Numbered from the stretch's first letter, positions 54,422 through 62,496 are shown. The stretch is DNA of 64,000 nucleotides from an uncultured Clostridia bacterium (GCA_946627565.1 CAMOVR010000001.1:1-64000), one strand, 5' to 3'. Translations and numbers: made by a program. The notes: generated from the letters alone by a model not told the origin.

Positions 54422-56428
54422 TCAGTCCGTCCTATCGTCGCGGTCATACCTGAAGTATACCGTGGCCAGAGGCGGAATGATGATGGACAGGGTGTACTGG
54501 AATTCATGCCAGCCTTCCCTGCGGGTATGGATCGGTTCAGCGTTGTACTGATTCGAACCGCCGAATTCTTCGGCATCTGTATTCATGATTTCCGTGATTG
54601 TGCCGGCGGCAGGCAGGCCGATCTGATAGTCCCGGTGGCAGACCGGCGTGAAGTTTGTCATGCACAGGATGGCATTCCCGTGTGTGTCCCAGCGGATAAA
54701 ACCAACCACGGAATTATCATGGTCATTGGCCTGTACCCACTGAAATCCGCTCCAGGAATCATCCACCTCATAAAATGCCGGTGAGGTACGATAGATTTCA
54801 TTGAGACGCTTTACGCACTTCTGCAGCTGAGGATGTTTGTCATACAGCAGCAGGAACCAGTCCAGCTGTTCCCCGTAGCGCCATTCAATGAACTGTCCGA
54901 ACTCATTGCCCATGAACATCAGCTTTTTCCCGGGATGGGCCATGGTGTAGCCGTACAGCGCTCTGAGGCCTGCGAATTTCTTCCAGATGTCACCGGGCTG
55001 CTTGTCGATCATGGAGCATTTGCCGTGCACCACTTCATCATGAGAGAAAGGAAGGATGAAGTGTTCGGAGAAGGCATAGAACAGGGAGAACGTCAGCTTG
55101 TCGTGATGCCATTTCCGGTAGATGGGGTCCATCTTGATGTAGGCCAGTATATCGTTCATCCAGCCCATGTTCCATTTGAACGTAAAACCCAGGCCGCCTT
55201 CAGCCAGAGACTTCGTCACACCCGGGAAGGCATGGGATTCTTCAGCAATCATCATGATGCCAGGGAACTGTCTGGTGATCGTCTGGTTGAGCTTCTGCAG
55301 AAATGCAATGCCTTCCAGATACTCCCGCCCGCCCAGATGGTTTGGCAGCCACTGGCCGTCTTCACGGCAGAAATCCAGATAAACCATGGCTGAGACAGCA
55401 TCCACGCGGATACCGTCAGCATGGAACCATTCCAGCCAGAAACAGGCAGAGGAAAGAAGGAAGGACTGAACTTCGCCTCTGGCAAGATCAAACATGCATG
55501 TTCCCCACTGCGGCATTTCGCCCTTGCGGGGATCGGGGTGCTCGTAACAGGTGGTTCCGTCAAACAGACGCAGACCGGATTCATTCCTGGGAAAATGTGC
55601 GGGTACCCAGTCCAGAATAACACCGATTCCAGCTTCGTGAAAGCGGTCGATCATTTCCTGGAACTGTGCAGGGGTACCGTACCGGGAAGTGGCGGAGAAA
55701 AAGCCTGTGACCTGATATCCCCAGGACATGTCAAGAGGATGCTCCATGACGGGCATGAACTCCACGTGGGTATAGCCCATTTCCTTGACATAGGGTATCA
55801 GAGCATCTGCTGTTTCAAGGTATGTCATGACGCGGCCGGCGGTATCACCGGTTTTTTCGTCTGTTCCTGTGTTTCCAAGACCGTCCTTGGTGGACCCCAC
55901 ACGGCGCCAGGAACCCAGATGTACTTCATAGATGTTGACAGGCTTCTTATAGGGTTCAAACTTGCGGCGTGCTTCCATCCACTCCCCGTCTTTCCAGCTG
56001 TAGGCGGAAAGATCATACAGAACGGAAGCGTCGGCAGGCCGCAGCTGGCTGAAAAATGCATAAGGATCTGCACGTTCATGCCATTCATCGTTCTGTGTCA
56101 GAATGGCATATTTGTAAGTTTTCAGCTTATCAGCAGCGTCAGAACAGTCGTACTTTCCCGGATGCGATGCCGGATCAAACAGTTCAGTGGGCAGAAGGAT
56201 TTCCCAGGTCCCGTCGAACTGTTTCACCATGGGGGTAGCATGAATATCCCAGTCGTTGAATTCACCCACCAGGCTGACCTGTTTGGCATTGGGTGCCCAG
56301 ACACTGAAATGCCAGACCTGTTTGCCATCCTGCAAGTCAGGATGTGCGCCAAGCATTTCATATGCGCGGGCATTGATTCCCTGATGAAAAGCCTCCCTAA
56401 CGGCTGCATCAGGAGCCACATAGCGCAT
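54422..56428 (-). CDS. glgB: 1,4-alpha-glucan branching enzyme
   Basis: A 668-residue GH13 branching enzyme. N-terminal CBM48 domain (FSVWAPNAKQVSLVGEFNDWD), catalytic barrel with nucleophile aspartate in GIRVDAVSAM, acid/base glutamate in MMIAEESHAF and the third acid in FSHDEVVHGK, then a C-terminal beta-domain. It makes alpha-1,6 branches in glycogen. First gene of the glgB-glgC-glgD-glgA operon, with a promoter at 56494-56523 and a possible distal one at 56722-56750. Confidence 0.95.
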   Translation of the reverse strand: MRYVAPDAAVREAFHQGINARAYEMLGAHPDLQDGKQVWHFSVWAPNAKQVSLVGEFNDWDIHATPMVKQFDGTWEILLPTELFDPASHPGKYDCSDAADKLKTYKYAILTQNDEWHERADPYAFFSQLRPADASVLYDLSAYSWKDGEWMEARRKFEPYKKPVNIYEVHLGSWRRVGSTKDGLGNTGTDEKTGDTAGRVMTYLETADALIPYVKEMGYTHVEFMPVMEHPLDMSWGYQVTGFFSATSRYGTPAQFQEMIDRFHEAGIGVILDWVPAHFPRNESGLRLFDGTTCYEHPDPRKGEMPQWGTCMFDLARGEVQSFLLSSACFWLEWFHADGIRVDAVSAMVYLDFCREDGQWLPNHLGGREYLEGIAFLQKLNQTITRQFPGIMMIAEESHAFPGVTKSLAEGGLGFTFKWNMGWMNDILAYIKMDPIYRKWHHDKLTFSLFYAFSEHFILPFSHDEVVHGKCSMIDKQPGDIWKKFAGLRALYGYTMAHPGKKLMFMGNEFGQFIEWRYGEQLDWFLLLYDKHPQLQKCVKRLNEIYRTSPAFYEVDDSWSGFQWVQANDHDNSVVGFIRWDTHGNAILCMTNFTPVCHRDYQIGLPAAGTITEIMNTDAEEFGGSNQYNAEPIHTRREGWHEFQYTLSIIIPPLATVYFRYDRDDRTD

Positions 56429-56493
56429 AGAAAAGCACCGTCCTTTACAGTAGTTTTAACCATGTAAAAAAACCAATACAGAACTTCACGCCT

Positions 56494-56523
56494 ATTGTAA
56501 ACGATAACTCATGCTTGCGTCAA
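56494..56523 (-). promoter_or_regulatory. Proximal promoter of the glycogen operon
   Basis: On the minus strand TTGACG (56523-56518) and TACAAT (56499-56494), 18 bases apart, about 60 bases before the glgB start codon. Confidence 0.7.
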
Positions 56524-56721
56524 GTTTCTTCCAGCCCCGGCATACCACCAACTTTCCTTTGGCATTCAGGCATCATTCTTTCCTCTGCATGCAGATGTGC
56601 CGTACCTGTAAAAACCGGAAAACGTATGCACCGTCACAGCATCCGATTCTGTGGCCTCCCGCATCCGGTGCGGCAGCACTGCTTCTGTTCCATCACGGAA
56701 CAGCTGAAACAGCATATATAA

Positions 56722-56750
56722 TGTATAGCATAAATCCGGCGAAAATGCAA
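56722..56750 (-). promoter_or_regulatory. Possible distal promoter of the glycogen operon
   Basis: On the minus strand TTGCAT (56750-56745) and TATACA (56727-56722), 17 bases apart with TGC before the -10 box. It would give a leader of nearly 290 bases for glgB, or a separate small RNA. Confidence 0.45.
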
Positions 56751-56877
56751 AATGAAAAACGTGATTTGTAAAATATCGGCATCTATATAAATTCTTTTGT
56801 GTTTTCATCTTTTTCAGGGAAGAAAACGGCCGTCAAAAGCGTTTGCTAACTGGAATCCCTAGTAAGGAGATGAGAAA

Positions 56878-57399
56878 ATGGCGGAACCCGGTACCGCTCA
56901 GCAGCGGGAAGAGACAAGCACCCTGAGCTTTGCCGAGCTGTATGAACGATATGCCACAGATGTTCTCCGGGTCTGTTATTCCTATCTGGGAGACAGGCAG
57001 AAAGCAGAGGATGTCTGCCAGGATGCCTTTGTCAAACTGATGGTTACGCAGCCGGAGCTGAAGGTAGGAAGTGAAAAAGCCTGGCTGCTGAAGGTTGCCC
57101 TCAACCGGTGCCGGGATTTATGGCGTGGAGCCTGGTTCAAACGGGTTGTTCTGGGTTCTCCTGCCTTTGAACTTTTTCCTGCCCCGGATGATTTTGAAAA
57201 GCTGGAGGATGAGGAAGCCATCATGAAGGCGGTCAACCAGCTGTCGCCGGATTTCAAGGAAATTGTTCTGCTGCATTATTACCAGGGATTTGGCATCAGT
57301 GAAATATCAGAGATGCTGTCCATACCCGAGGGTACAGTTTCTTCCAGACTATCCCGCAGCCGGAAAAAACTGGAAAGTCTGCTGGCAGAAAACGTCTGA
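56878..57399 (+). CDS. ECF-type RNA polymerase sigma factor
   Basis: A 173-residue group 4 sigma factor. Region 2: FAELYERYATDVLRVCYSYL and DRQKAEDVCQDAFVKLM; region 4: AVNQLSPDFKEIVLLHYYQGFGISEISEMLSIPEGTVSSRLSRSRKKL, a typical helix-turn-helix (listed here by its ends: about residues 121-168). AGGAGATGAG precedes the ATG. The next gene (75 bases on) codes for a membrane protein that is probably its anti-sigma factor. Signal and regulon are unknown. Confidence 0.92.
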   Translation: MAEPGTAQQREETSTLSFAELYERYATDVLRVCYSYLGDRQKAEDVCQDAFVKLMVTQPELKVGSEKAWLLKVALNRCRDLWRGAWFKRVVLGSPAFELFPAPDDFEKLEDEEAIMKAVNQLSPDFKEIVLLHYYQGFGISEISEMLSIPEGTVSSRLSRSRKKLESLLAENV

Positions 57400-57473
57400 A
57401 TCATTCATTTGATAATATAGAAAATGAAAATAAAAACAGGGTTATTTGGCGCGTGGGAAAGGTGGAACTTACT

Positions 57474-58385
57474 GTGAAACTTGATAGTATTCCTCAGATG
57501 GCGGACAGGGCGCTTGCAGGACTTCAGGCAGGCCCGGATCTCCGGCTCCGGATTCAGATGGAAGCCATACGAAAGGAACAGCGGAGGAAGACGATGATGT
57601 CCGTGGGCAGAGCGGCAACTGCTGTATGCTGTGCTGTCCTTGTGCTGGCGCTTATTCTTAATCCGCAGCAGAGAGTACAGGAATTCGCGGCTCCGAGTAT
57701 CACATCCCTGCCTCTGGGCAGCGGTGTGGAGAGTTCGGATGAACCTGCGGTCCTTGGCGAAGCCAGCATCCAGGGCGGAAGACAGAATGCTGACAGCGGC
57801 ATCTGGGCTGCATCTGAGAACGGGGCGTTTCCTCTCATCGGACTGAAAGGGTCATATTACAGACAGATGACCATCAGCGTTTCCATCCCCTCTTCCCAGC
57901 TGACGGAAGTTGGAAGCGTGGAGGAGTTTACCACGGAACCGTCCCTGTCGGATGCATCCATTATTTCCAGCAACTGTGTCAATGCAGGTGAAACCATTTA
58001 CGCGGTTACAGGCATGGAATCCACATTCCTTGCCGCACAGAGCAGCGGAAGACAGTGCCTGTTCCAGCGTGTCAGTTTTAACGGGAAAGCCCTGACACAG
58101 AGCGAGACACTTGCTGACACGCTGCAGCTGAAGGGACACATTCAGTCCATGACGCTCAGCGGAAAAGGTACAGTGCAGGGGGAAAGCGCTGAAGCCCTCT
58201 TTGATACACTGGTGAACAACAGTGTCTATGAAAGCAGCGGTGCGCTTTCCACAGATTCTGTCCTGACCATCACAACAGACAGCGGCCTGAGCGCACAGAT
58301 GCTGGTCAGGGACGACAGGCTCAGTGCCTGCGGCATCTGGAGCTGTCCGGAATTCTTCGAAGCATTTGATAAAAACGCAGACTGA
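57474..58385 (+). CDS. Putative membrane anti-sigma factor
   Basis: A 303-residue single-pass membrane protein: cytoplasmic N-terminus of about 45 residues with a basic stretch (RKEQRRK), one helix (AATAVCCAVLVLALIL, about 47-62), and a Ser/Thr-rich extracellular part of about 240 residues with beta character and no recognised domain. It directly follows an ECF sigma gene, the usual place of an anti-sigma factor, but I see no zinc-binding HxxxCxxC motif. GTG 57474 is used because AAGGTGG lies 8 bases upstream; GTG 57453 is the alternative. Function is inferred from location. Confidence 0.6.
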   Translation: MKLDSIPQMADRALAGLQAGPDLRLRIQMEAIRKEQRRKTMMSVGRAATAVCCAVLVLALILNPQQRVQEFAAPSITSLPLGSGVESSDEPAVLGEASIQGGRQNADSGIWAASENGAFPLIGLKGSYYRQMTISVSIPSSQLTEVGSVEEFTTEPSLSDASIISSNCVNAGETIYAVTGMESTFLAAQSSGRQCLFQRVSFNGKALTQSETLADTLQLKGHIQSMTLSGKGTVQGESAEALFDTLVNNSVYESSGALSTDSVLTITTDSGLSAQMLVRDDRLSACGIWSCPEFFEAFDKNAD

Positions 58386-58388
58386 CCC

Positions 58389-58432
58389 CAAAAAGAGCAG
58401 GGATGCCATCTTGGCATCCCTGCTCTTTTTTT
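58389..58432. terminator. Bidirectional intrinsic terminator
   Basis: GAGCAGGGATGCC (58395-58407) and GGCATCCCTGCTC (58413-58425) form a perfect 13-bp stem with an A-run before and seven Ts after it. It serves both the anti-sigma gene and the convergent sigH gene. Confidence 0.92.
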
Positions 58433-58444
58433 CGGCTTTGGGAG

Positions 58445-59293
58445 TCAGTTTTTTGCTTCCTCGTGCCGCTTTGCCTTTAAATACCGTTCCAGCTTGCGCT
58501 TGACACGCTGCAGTGCGTTGTCTATGGATTTGGCATGCCGGCCCAGGAGAGCCGCTATTTCAACATAGCTTTTTCCGTCAAGGTACAGATCCAGTGCGTC
58601 CTTTTCCAGATCGGAGAGCATCTCGTTGAGCTGGGTATGAATGCCGGCCAGGTCCTCCTGGGAGATGATCAGCTCCTCCGGATTGTCCACATGGCCCTCT
58701 ACGATGATATCCATCAGTGTGCGGTCGGATTCTTCATCATAAATCGGTTTGTTCAGAGAAACATAGCTGTTAAGCGGAATATGTTTCTGTCTGGTGGCCG
58801 TCTTGATGGCAGTGATAATCTGTCTTGTAATGCACAGCTCGGCAAAGGCCCGGAAGGAAGACAGCTTATCGGGCCTGAAATCCCTCACTGCCTTAAACAG
58901 GCCAATCATGCCTTCCTGTACCAGGTCCTCGTGGTCTGCACCTATGAGGAAGTAGCTTCGTGCTTTGGAACGGACGAAATTCTTGTATTTGTTCAGCAGG
59001 TATTCCATGGCCAGGGAGTCACCCTCATGACAGATATCCACCACATGCTCATCGGTCATATCGCCGTATCCCGAGCGCAGAATGGGGTCCATGTCGCTCA
59101 GGTCATCGCTTTCTTCTTCCGGCATGGAGGTATCAGCCTTGGCGCCATACCTCTGCTGTGCTGCACGTATGGCTTCCATTGTGGCAAGCTCTTCGTCGGT
59201 ATAGCCGATATCAGTATCCGGCACATGCTCCTCTTCACCGGCGTCATGATCCACGAATGCCTCCATGGATTCGTGATAAAGCTCCTCGTCCAT
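58445..59293 (-). CDS. sigH: Sporulation sigma factor SigH with acidic N-terminal extension
   Basis: A 282-residue sigma-70 family factor. From residue 81 it follows SigH closely: YLLNKYKNFVRSKARSYFLI, GADHEDLVQEGMIGLFKAVR, AELCITRQIITAIKTATRQK and PLNSYVSLNKPI, and at the end RHAKSIDNALQRVKRKLERY. SigH starts the early stationary and sporulation programme in Bacillota. The first 65-70 residues are an added, strongly acidic segment (many Glu/Asp) not found in the Bacillus protein (about 218 residues). GAGGA is 6 bases before the ATG. It lies 20 bases after the NYN gene; in many Clostridia rpmG-secE-nusG follow, but here the run ends at a terminator. Confidence 0.93.
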   Translation of the reverse strand: MDEELYHESMEAFVDHDAGEEEHVPDTDIGYTDEELATMEAIRAAQQRYGAKADTSMPEEESDDLSDMDPILRSGYGDMTDEHVVDICHEGDSLAMEYLLNKYKNFVRSKARSYFLIGADHEDLVQEGMIGLFKAVRDFRPDKLSSFRAFAELCITRQIITAIKTATRQKHIPLNSYVSLNKPIYDEESDRTLMDIIVEGHVDNPEELIISQEDLAGIHTQLNEMLSDLEKDALDLYLDGKSYVEIAALLGRHAKSIDNALQRVKRKLERYLKAKRHEEAKN

Positions 59294-59313
59294 GATGTCC
59301 TCTTTCGCTGCGT

Positions 59314-59820
59314 CTAGCTTCTTCGCAGCCGTTCTAATTTGTTCAGCGTATCTTCGGATAGCCTCCCGCTCAGGGGCTTGCGCTGAAAACCTGAATCCCT
59401 GCGGTAACTGCCCAGACCGTGGTCTCGCTGCTCACGCAGTTCTCTGAGCAGTTCCCGGCTGGTCATACGCACGGCACCGGTAGAAAGCACCTGGGACTGC
59501 TCCAGTCCGTCAGATGTTGCGACCCGGACCGAGCGGTACTTTGGCGTCTGAGCCACAAGACGTTCTATAAAGCTGTCTGCTGTTTCTCCATGCCGTGTAT
59601 ATACCACCCTGATGTTGGCAGCCATTTCATCGGTGGTTGTGCGCCGGTCAGACTGCCATCCGTCAAAAACCAGGACGACCTCCTCATTGGCGTAGCCGCT
59701 GTAGTCCTGCAGTGCCCGGATCAGCTGATCCCGGCTTTCGTCGATGGACCAGTTATGTTTCTGTACCTCGTGCCAGGCACCGATCACATTGTAGCCGTCC
59801 ACCACCAGAAGGGGTTTCAT
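59314..59820 (-). CDS. NYN domain ribonuclease-like protein (YacP/Rae1 family)
   Basis: A 168-residue PIN-like NYN protein: LLVVDGYNVIGAWHEV at the start (aspartate and asparagine of the metal site), VVLVFDGWQSDRR, TADSFIERLV and VRVATSDGLEQ with further acidic residues. In Bacillus the homologue Rae1 cuts mRNA on the ribosome. It overlaps rlmB by 4 bases, a conserved clostridial order. Confidence 0.9.
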   Translation of the reverse strand: MKPLLVVDGYNVIGAWHEVQKHNWSIDESRDQLIRALQDYSGYANEEVVLVFDGWQSDRRTTTDEMAANIRVVYTRHGETADSFIERLVAQTPKYRSVRVATSDGLEQSQVLSTGAVRMTSRELLRELREQRDHGLGSYRRDSGFQRKPLSGRLSEDTLNKLERLRRS

Positions 59821-60875
59821 GAGCGCCTCGAGTCAAGTACCCTGTACATCATGATTCCGGCAGCAACGGAGGCATTGAGGGAATCGATGTGTCCCCTCAT
59901 GGGCAGACTGACCTGAACATCGCTGTTTTCCAGTACCAGTCTGGAAATGCCCTCGCCTTCACTGCCGATAACCAGAATGCAGGGTCCCTTAAAGTCGATT
60001 TTCCGGTAATCCTTTCCTTCCATGGTTACGGCGTAGACCCACATGCCCTGACGCTTGAGATCTTCCAGTGTACGGTTCAGATTGGAGACTCTGGCGACTT
60101 TCATGTGCTCAATGGCGCCTGCACTGGCTTTTACAGCAGCCGGCGTCAGGCCCACAGAACGCCTTGCGGGTACAATGACGCCGTGCGCTCCTGCGCATTC
60201 GGCAGACCGGATGACAGCACCGAGATTGTGCGGATCGGTAACGCCGTCAAGGACGACCAGGAAGGGATCCTCCCCTTTTGCGGCGGCTGCATCCAGCATA
60301 TCCTGCACAGTGGCATAGGCGTAGGCGGATGCATAGGCAATCATACCCTGATGATGCGGTGCGATTTCGTCAAGCCTTGCTTTGTCCACTTCCTGGATGT
60401 TGACGTGGGCATCCCGTGCCATCTGAAGAATCTCTCTGGCAGAGCCCTGGAGTTCTCCCCTGGCAACCAGGAGCTTTTCCAGATCCCGGTTGCTTTTCAG
60501 GGCTTCCCGGATCGGATTGCGTCCAATGAGCAGGTTATCCGCAGGCAGATTCTCTTCCTTTGGCGGCATGGCGGGTACATGCTCAAATTCCCGGTAGCTC
60601 TTTTCGGCTTCCCTGTGGTCAATTTCAGGTTTTGGGCCGCGCCGGTCACTGAAACCGGGTCTGGGCTTCTGGAACCTGGCACCACCCCGGCGGTCCTGAA
60701 AACCGGCCTTTTTGCCTTTGAATGCGGGCCGGTTCCTGTCAAAGCGGGAATCCTCTCCGGAAGATTCCTCAGCGGGCCTGCGTTTCTGGGCGTATTTCCC
60801 CTGGTAGCGCTTTCCTTCTTCTTCAAAGGGCTGATCTCTCCAGGTTTTTCTCTGGGGCTTCTGATAAAATGCCAT
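59817..60875 (-). CDS. rlmB: 23S rRNA (guanosine-2251-2'-O) methyltransferase RlmB with basic N-terminal extension
   Basis: A 352-residue SPOUT (TrmH-family) methyltransferase. From about residue 113: NLLIGRNPIREAL substrate-binding domain, then LDGVTDPHNLGAVIRSAE, VIGSEGEGISRLV and VSLPMRGHIDSLNASVA, the three SPOUT motifs. Residues 1-110 are an extra disordered segment rich in Arg, Lys, Phe and Gly (for example GFQDRRGGARFQKPRPGF), of the kind that binds RNA. Related proteins are about 240-260 residues long without such a tail. Confidence 0.93.
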   Translation of the reverse strand: MAFYQKPQRKTWRDQPFEEEGKRYQGKYAQKRRPAEESSGEDSRFDRNRPAFKGKKAGFQDRRGGARFQKPRPGFSDRRGPKPEIDHREAEKSYREFEHVPAMPPKEENLPADNLLIGRNPIREALKSNRDLEKLLVARGELQGSAREILQMARDAHVNIQEVDKARLDEIAPHHQGMIAYASAYAYATVQDMLDAAAAKGEDPFLVVLDGVTDPHNLGAVIRSAECAGAHGVIVPARRSVGLTPAAVKASAGAIEHMKVARVSNLNRTLEDLKRQGMWVYAVTMEGKDYRKIDFKGPCILVIGSEGEGISRLVLENSDVQVSLPMRGHIDSLNASVAAGIMMYRVLDSRRS

Positions 60876-60890
60876 GAATCTGCTTCTCCT

Positions 60891-61637
60891 TTAATTCCTG
60901 TTCCTGTATTTCTCAACCAGTTCCTGCCGTGCCTGACGGATCTCAGCGGCCTTTCCGCAGCTTTTGCTTCCCTCCGGACAGCCTCCCCGGAGGCAGCCCG
61001 GACCTGCATCCATAAACAGTGCCGGCGCGACTTCCATACATGCCTCGTGCATGCGCGTTGCCAGTTCACGTATTTCCCACTGAGCCCGGTTGCACATTCT
61101 CAGACTGAAGAAATGTCTGAGCTCCCTGGCATTCATGGTGACCAGCATGCGGGTCTCGCAGGCCCCAGGCAGAACAAAGCGGGCATCTTCGTTGGTACCC
61201 TCGCCGTTTTTCCCGAGCTTTTCCTGCCACTGACAGTACCATTCCTGCATGGTTGCCATCTGGCTCTCATAGGTCCGGACAGCATCTTCACCCAGGGCTT
61301 CTATTCTCGGGGGGATCACATATCCAAACCCTGTCTCATAGGAGACATACCGTTGACTCTGAACGGAGAAGCTTGCCAGCCGGTGCCGCGTGATCTGCGC
61401 CAGAAGTGTCCGGCTGACACCTTCCAGGGCAAAGGTAAAAGAGGCATGTTCCAGCACAGACTCGTGGCCCATGCTGAGGATTTTTTCCACAAATGCGGTC
61501 TGGTCCTTTTCTGTAATCCGCTGCAGAAGATCGTTTACATGTGCACCTGAATAGCACAGACGGGCTCCCATGGCCACCATTTCTTCGGGCGAGAGCGTGT
61601 GCCGGATCAGTTCACAGTGCATCTTTACTCTGGGCAT
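60891..61637 (-). CDS. thyX: FAD-dependent thymidylate synthase ThyX
   Basis: A 248-residue flavoenzyme making dTMP from dUMP with methylene-THF and NADPH. The ThyX signature RHRxxSxxxxSQRY is RHRLASFSVQSQRY at 84-97; HESVLEHASFTF is at 58-69. The C-terminus has a cysteine-rich stretch (GPGCLRGGCPEGSKSCG) common in clostridial ThyX. GGAGGAGAGG precedes the ATG. It overlaps the Mini-III gene by 13 bases. No thyA is in the window. Confidence 0.95.
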   Translation of the reverse strand: MPRVKMHCELIRHTLSPEEMVAMGARLCYSGAHVNDLLQRITEKDQTAFVEKILSMGHESVLEHASFTFALEGVSRTLLAQITRHRLASFSVQSQRYVSYETGFGYVIPPRIEALGEDAVRTYESQMATMQEWYCQWQEKLGKNGEGTNEDARFVLPGACETRMLVTMNARELRHFFSLRMCNRAQWEIRELATRMHEACMEVAPALFMDAGPGCLRGGCPEGSKSCGKAAEIRQARQELVEKYRNRN

Positions 61638-62029
61638 GCCTCTCCTCCTGTTTCATTGTTTTCAATCCGAGAGCAGAGCTCCCGGATCCGGTCCTCCTGT
61701 CCGGTCAGATACAGGTAACCGAACAGCGTTTCCAGAGCGGTGGCTTTCTGGTAGTCCTCCGGACTCTGGTGCTTTGGCGCCGGATGCCGTGCATGGGCAT
61801 TTCTGCCGCGCCTTGCAATGGATGCTTCCTTTTCAGAAAGGAAGGGTTCCACCAGGCGGAAAGCGGCAGCCTGGGCCTGTGCATTGACTGCCTGCACTGC
61901 TTCTTCATGCATATGATGAAGGTTCAGTTTTCTGAAGAACAGACGGCTGCGGACCAGCAGGTCCCATATCGTATCACCGATATAGGCAAGCCTCAGCGGG
62001 CTCTGCAGTTCAGCCTCGGTCAGCTGCAT
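61625..62029 (-). CDS. mrnC: Mini-ribonuclease 3
   Basis: A 134-residue RNase III catalytic domain without a double-stranded-RNA-binding domain, which matures 23S rRNA ends. RLAYIGDTIWDLLVRSRLF, RGRNAHA and YQKATALETLFGYLYLTG carry the acidic metal ligands. ATG 62029 has GGAG 8 bases upstream; a TTG at 62053 with GGGGAGG at 7 bases is an almost equal alternative that would add 8 residues. It heads the run to sigH. Confidence 0.9.
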   Translation of the reverse strand: MQLTEAELQSPLRLAYIGDTIWDLLVRSRLFFRKLNLHHMHEEAVQAVNAQAQAAAFRLVEPFLSEKEASIARRGRNAHARHPAPKHQSPEDYQKATALETLFGYLYLTGQEDRIRELCSRIENNETGGEACPE

Positions 62030-62084
62030 CGGCTCTTCTCCATGAAGCAGCAAAAGCGTCCCTCCCCGGTTTGGAATCAGCCGT

Positions 62085-62113
62085 ATTATAGCATAACGAA
62101 CATATGCTGAAAA
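62085..62113 (-). promoter_or_regulatory. Promoter of the mrnC-thyX-rlmB-NYN-sigH run
   Basis: On the minus strand TTTTCA (62113-62108) and TATAAT (62090-62085), 17 bases apart, about 32 bases before the TTG and 56 before the ATG of mrnC. Confidence 0.65.
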
Positions 62114-62169
62114 GCGCCAGAGGCTGTATTATGTCGGTGAGGTACAACACACCGGTACAGCGCTGGTGC
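62114..62169. other. Three-tier hairpin without an assigned gene
   Basis: GCGCCAG (62114-62120) pairs with CTGGTGC (62163-62169, one wobble), CTGTA with TACAG and CGGTG with CACCG. It lies just upstream of the mrnC promoter and after the tRNA terminator. On the plus strand CCCTTTTCG follows. It may be a small RNA part or a terminator relic. Confidence 0.35.
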
Positions 62170-62254
62170 CCTTTTCGTAATGCTTTTTCATATCCTGTTT
62201 TCTTGCCCGGAAGTAATAATGAATGCTGAAGCCTGCTGCAGAAGTATTTCTAAG

Positions 62255-62283
62255 CACAACAAAACCCCTTGCTGATGCAAGGG
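62255..62283 (-). terminator. Intrinsic terminator after the tRNA-Lys pair
   Basis: On the minus strand CCCCTTGC (62283-62276) pairs with GCAAGGGG (62271-62264) around ATCA, followed by TTTTGTTGTG. Confidence 0.88.
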
Positions 62284-62291
62284 GCTGCAAG

Positions 62292-62364
62292 TACACCATC
62301 AGGGACTCGAACCCTGGACACCCTGATTAAGAGTCAGGTGCTCTACCAACTGAGCTAATGGTGC
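62292..62364 (-). tRNA. tRNA-Lys(CTT), second copy
   Basis: Reading the minus strand, a complete 73-base cloverleaf: acceptor GCACCAT with ATGGTGT, D-arm GCTC/GAGC, anticodon stem CCTGA/TCAGG with loop CTCTTAA (anticodon CTT), and T-arm CAGGG/CCCTG with TTCGAGT. A73 discriminator, CCA not encoded. The first acceptor pair is G-T (G1-U72 in RNA) rather than G-C. Identical to its neighbour, 76 bases away. Confidence 0.95.
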
Positions 62365-62367
62365 ATG

Positions 62368-62440
62368 TACACCATCAGGGACTCGAACCCTGGACACCCT
62401 GATTAAGAGTCAGGTGCTCTACCAACTGAGCTAATGGTGC
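62368..62440 (-). tRNA. tRNA-Lys(CTT), first copy
   Basis: Identical in all 73 bases to the downstream copy, with three bases between them, so it is an exact 76-base tandem duplication. Anticodon CTT reads AAG. It is first after the promoter at 62469-62496. It also has the unusual G1-U72 pair and no encoded CCA. Confidence 0.95.
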
Positions 62441-62468
62441 ATGCGTCCGCTTCAAGCGAACAATGCGT

Positions 62469-62496
62469 ATTATACACGCTTTGAAATTCCTGTCAA
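62469..62496 (-). promoter_or_regulatory. Promoter of the tRNA-Lys pair
   Basis: On the minus strand perfect TTGACA (62496-62491) and TATAAT (62474-62469), 16 bases apart, about 29 bases before the first tRNA. Confidence 0.88.

Larger units (their letters stand above)
56429..56877. other. 449-base divergent intergenic region between glgB and the ECF sigma gene
   Basis: It carries two minus-strand promoters for glgB (56494-56523 and 56722-56750), a small CCGCA/TGCGG stem near 56659-56673, and an AT-rich stretch (56760-56815) ahead of the sigma gene in which I found no promoter with proper spacing. Two open frames of 80-86 codons lack ribosome sites and are not supported as genes. Confidence 0.6.

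Noticed and set aside
56566..56808. 80-codon minus frame and 86-codon plus frame in the glgB-sigma gap
   Set aside because: No ribosome sites; the minus frame begins upstream of the only promoter that could transcribe it.
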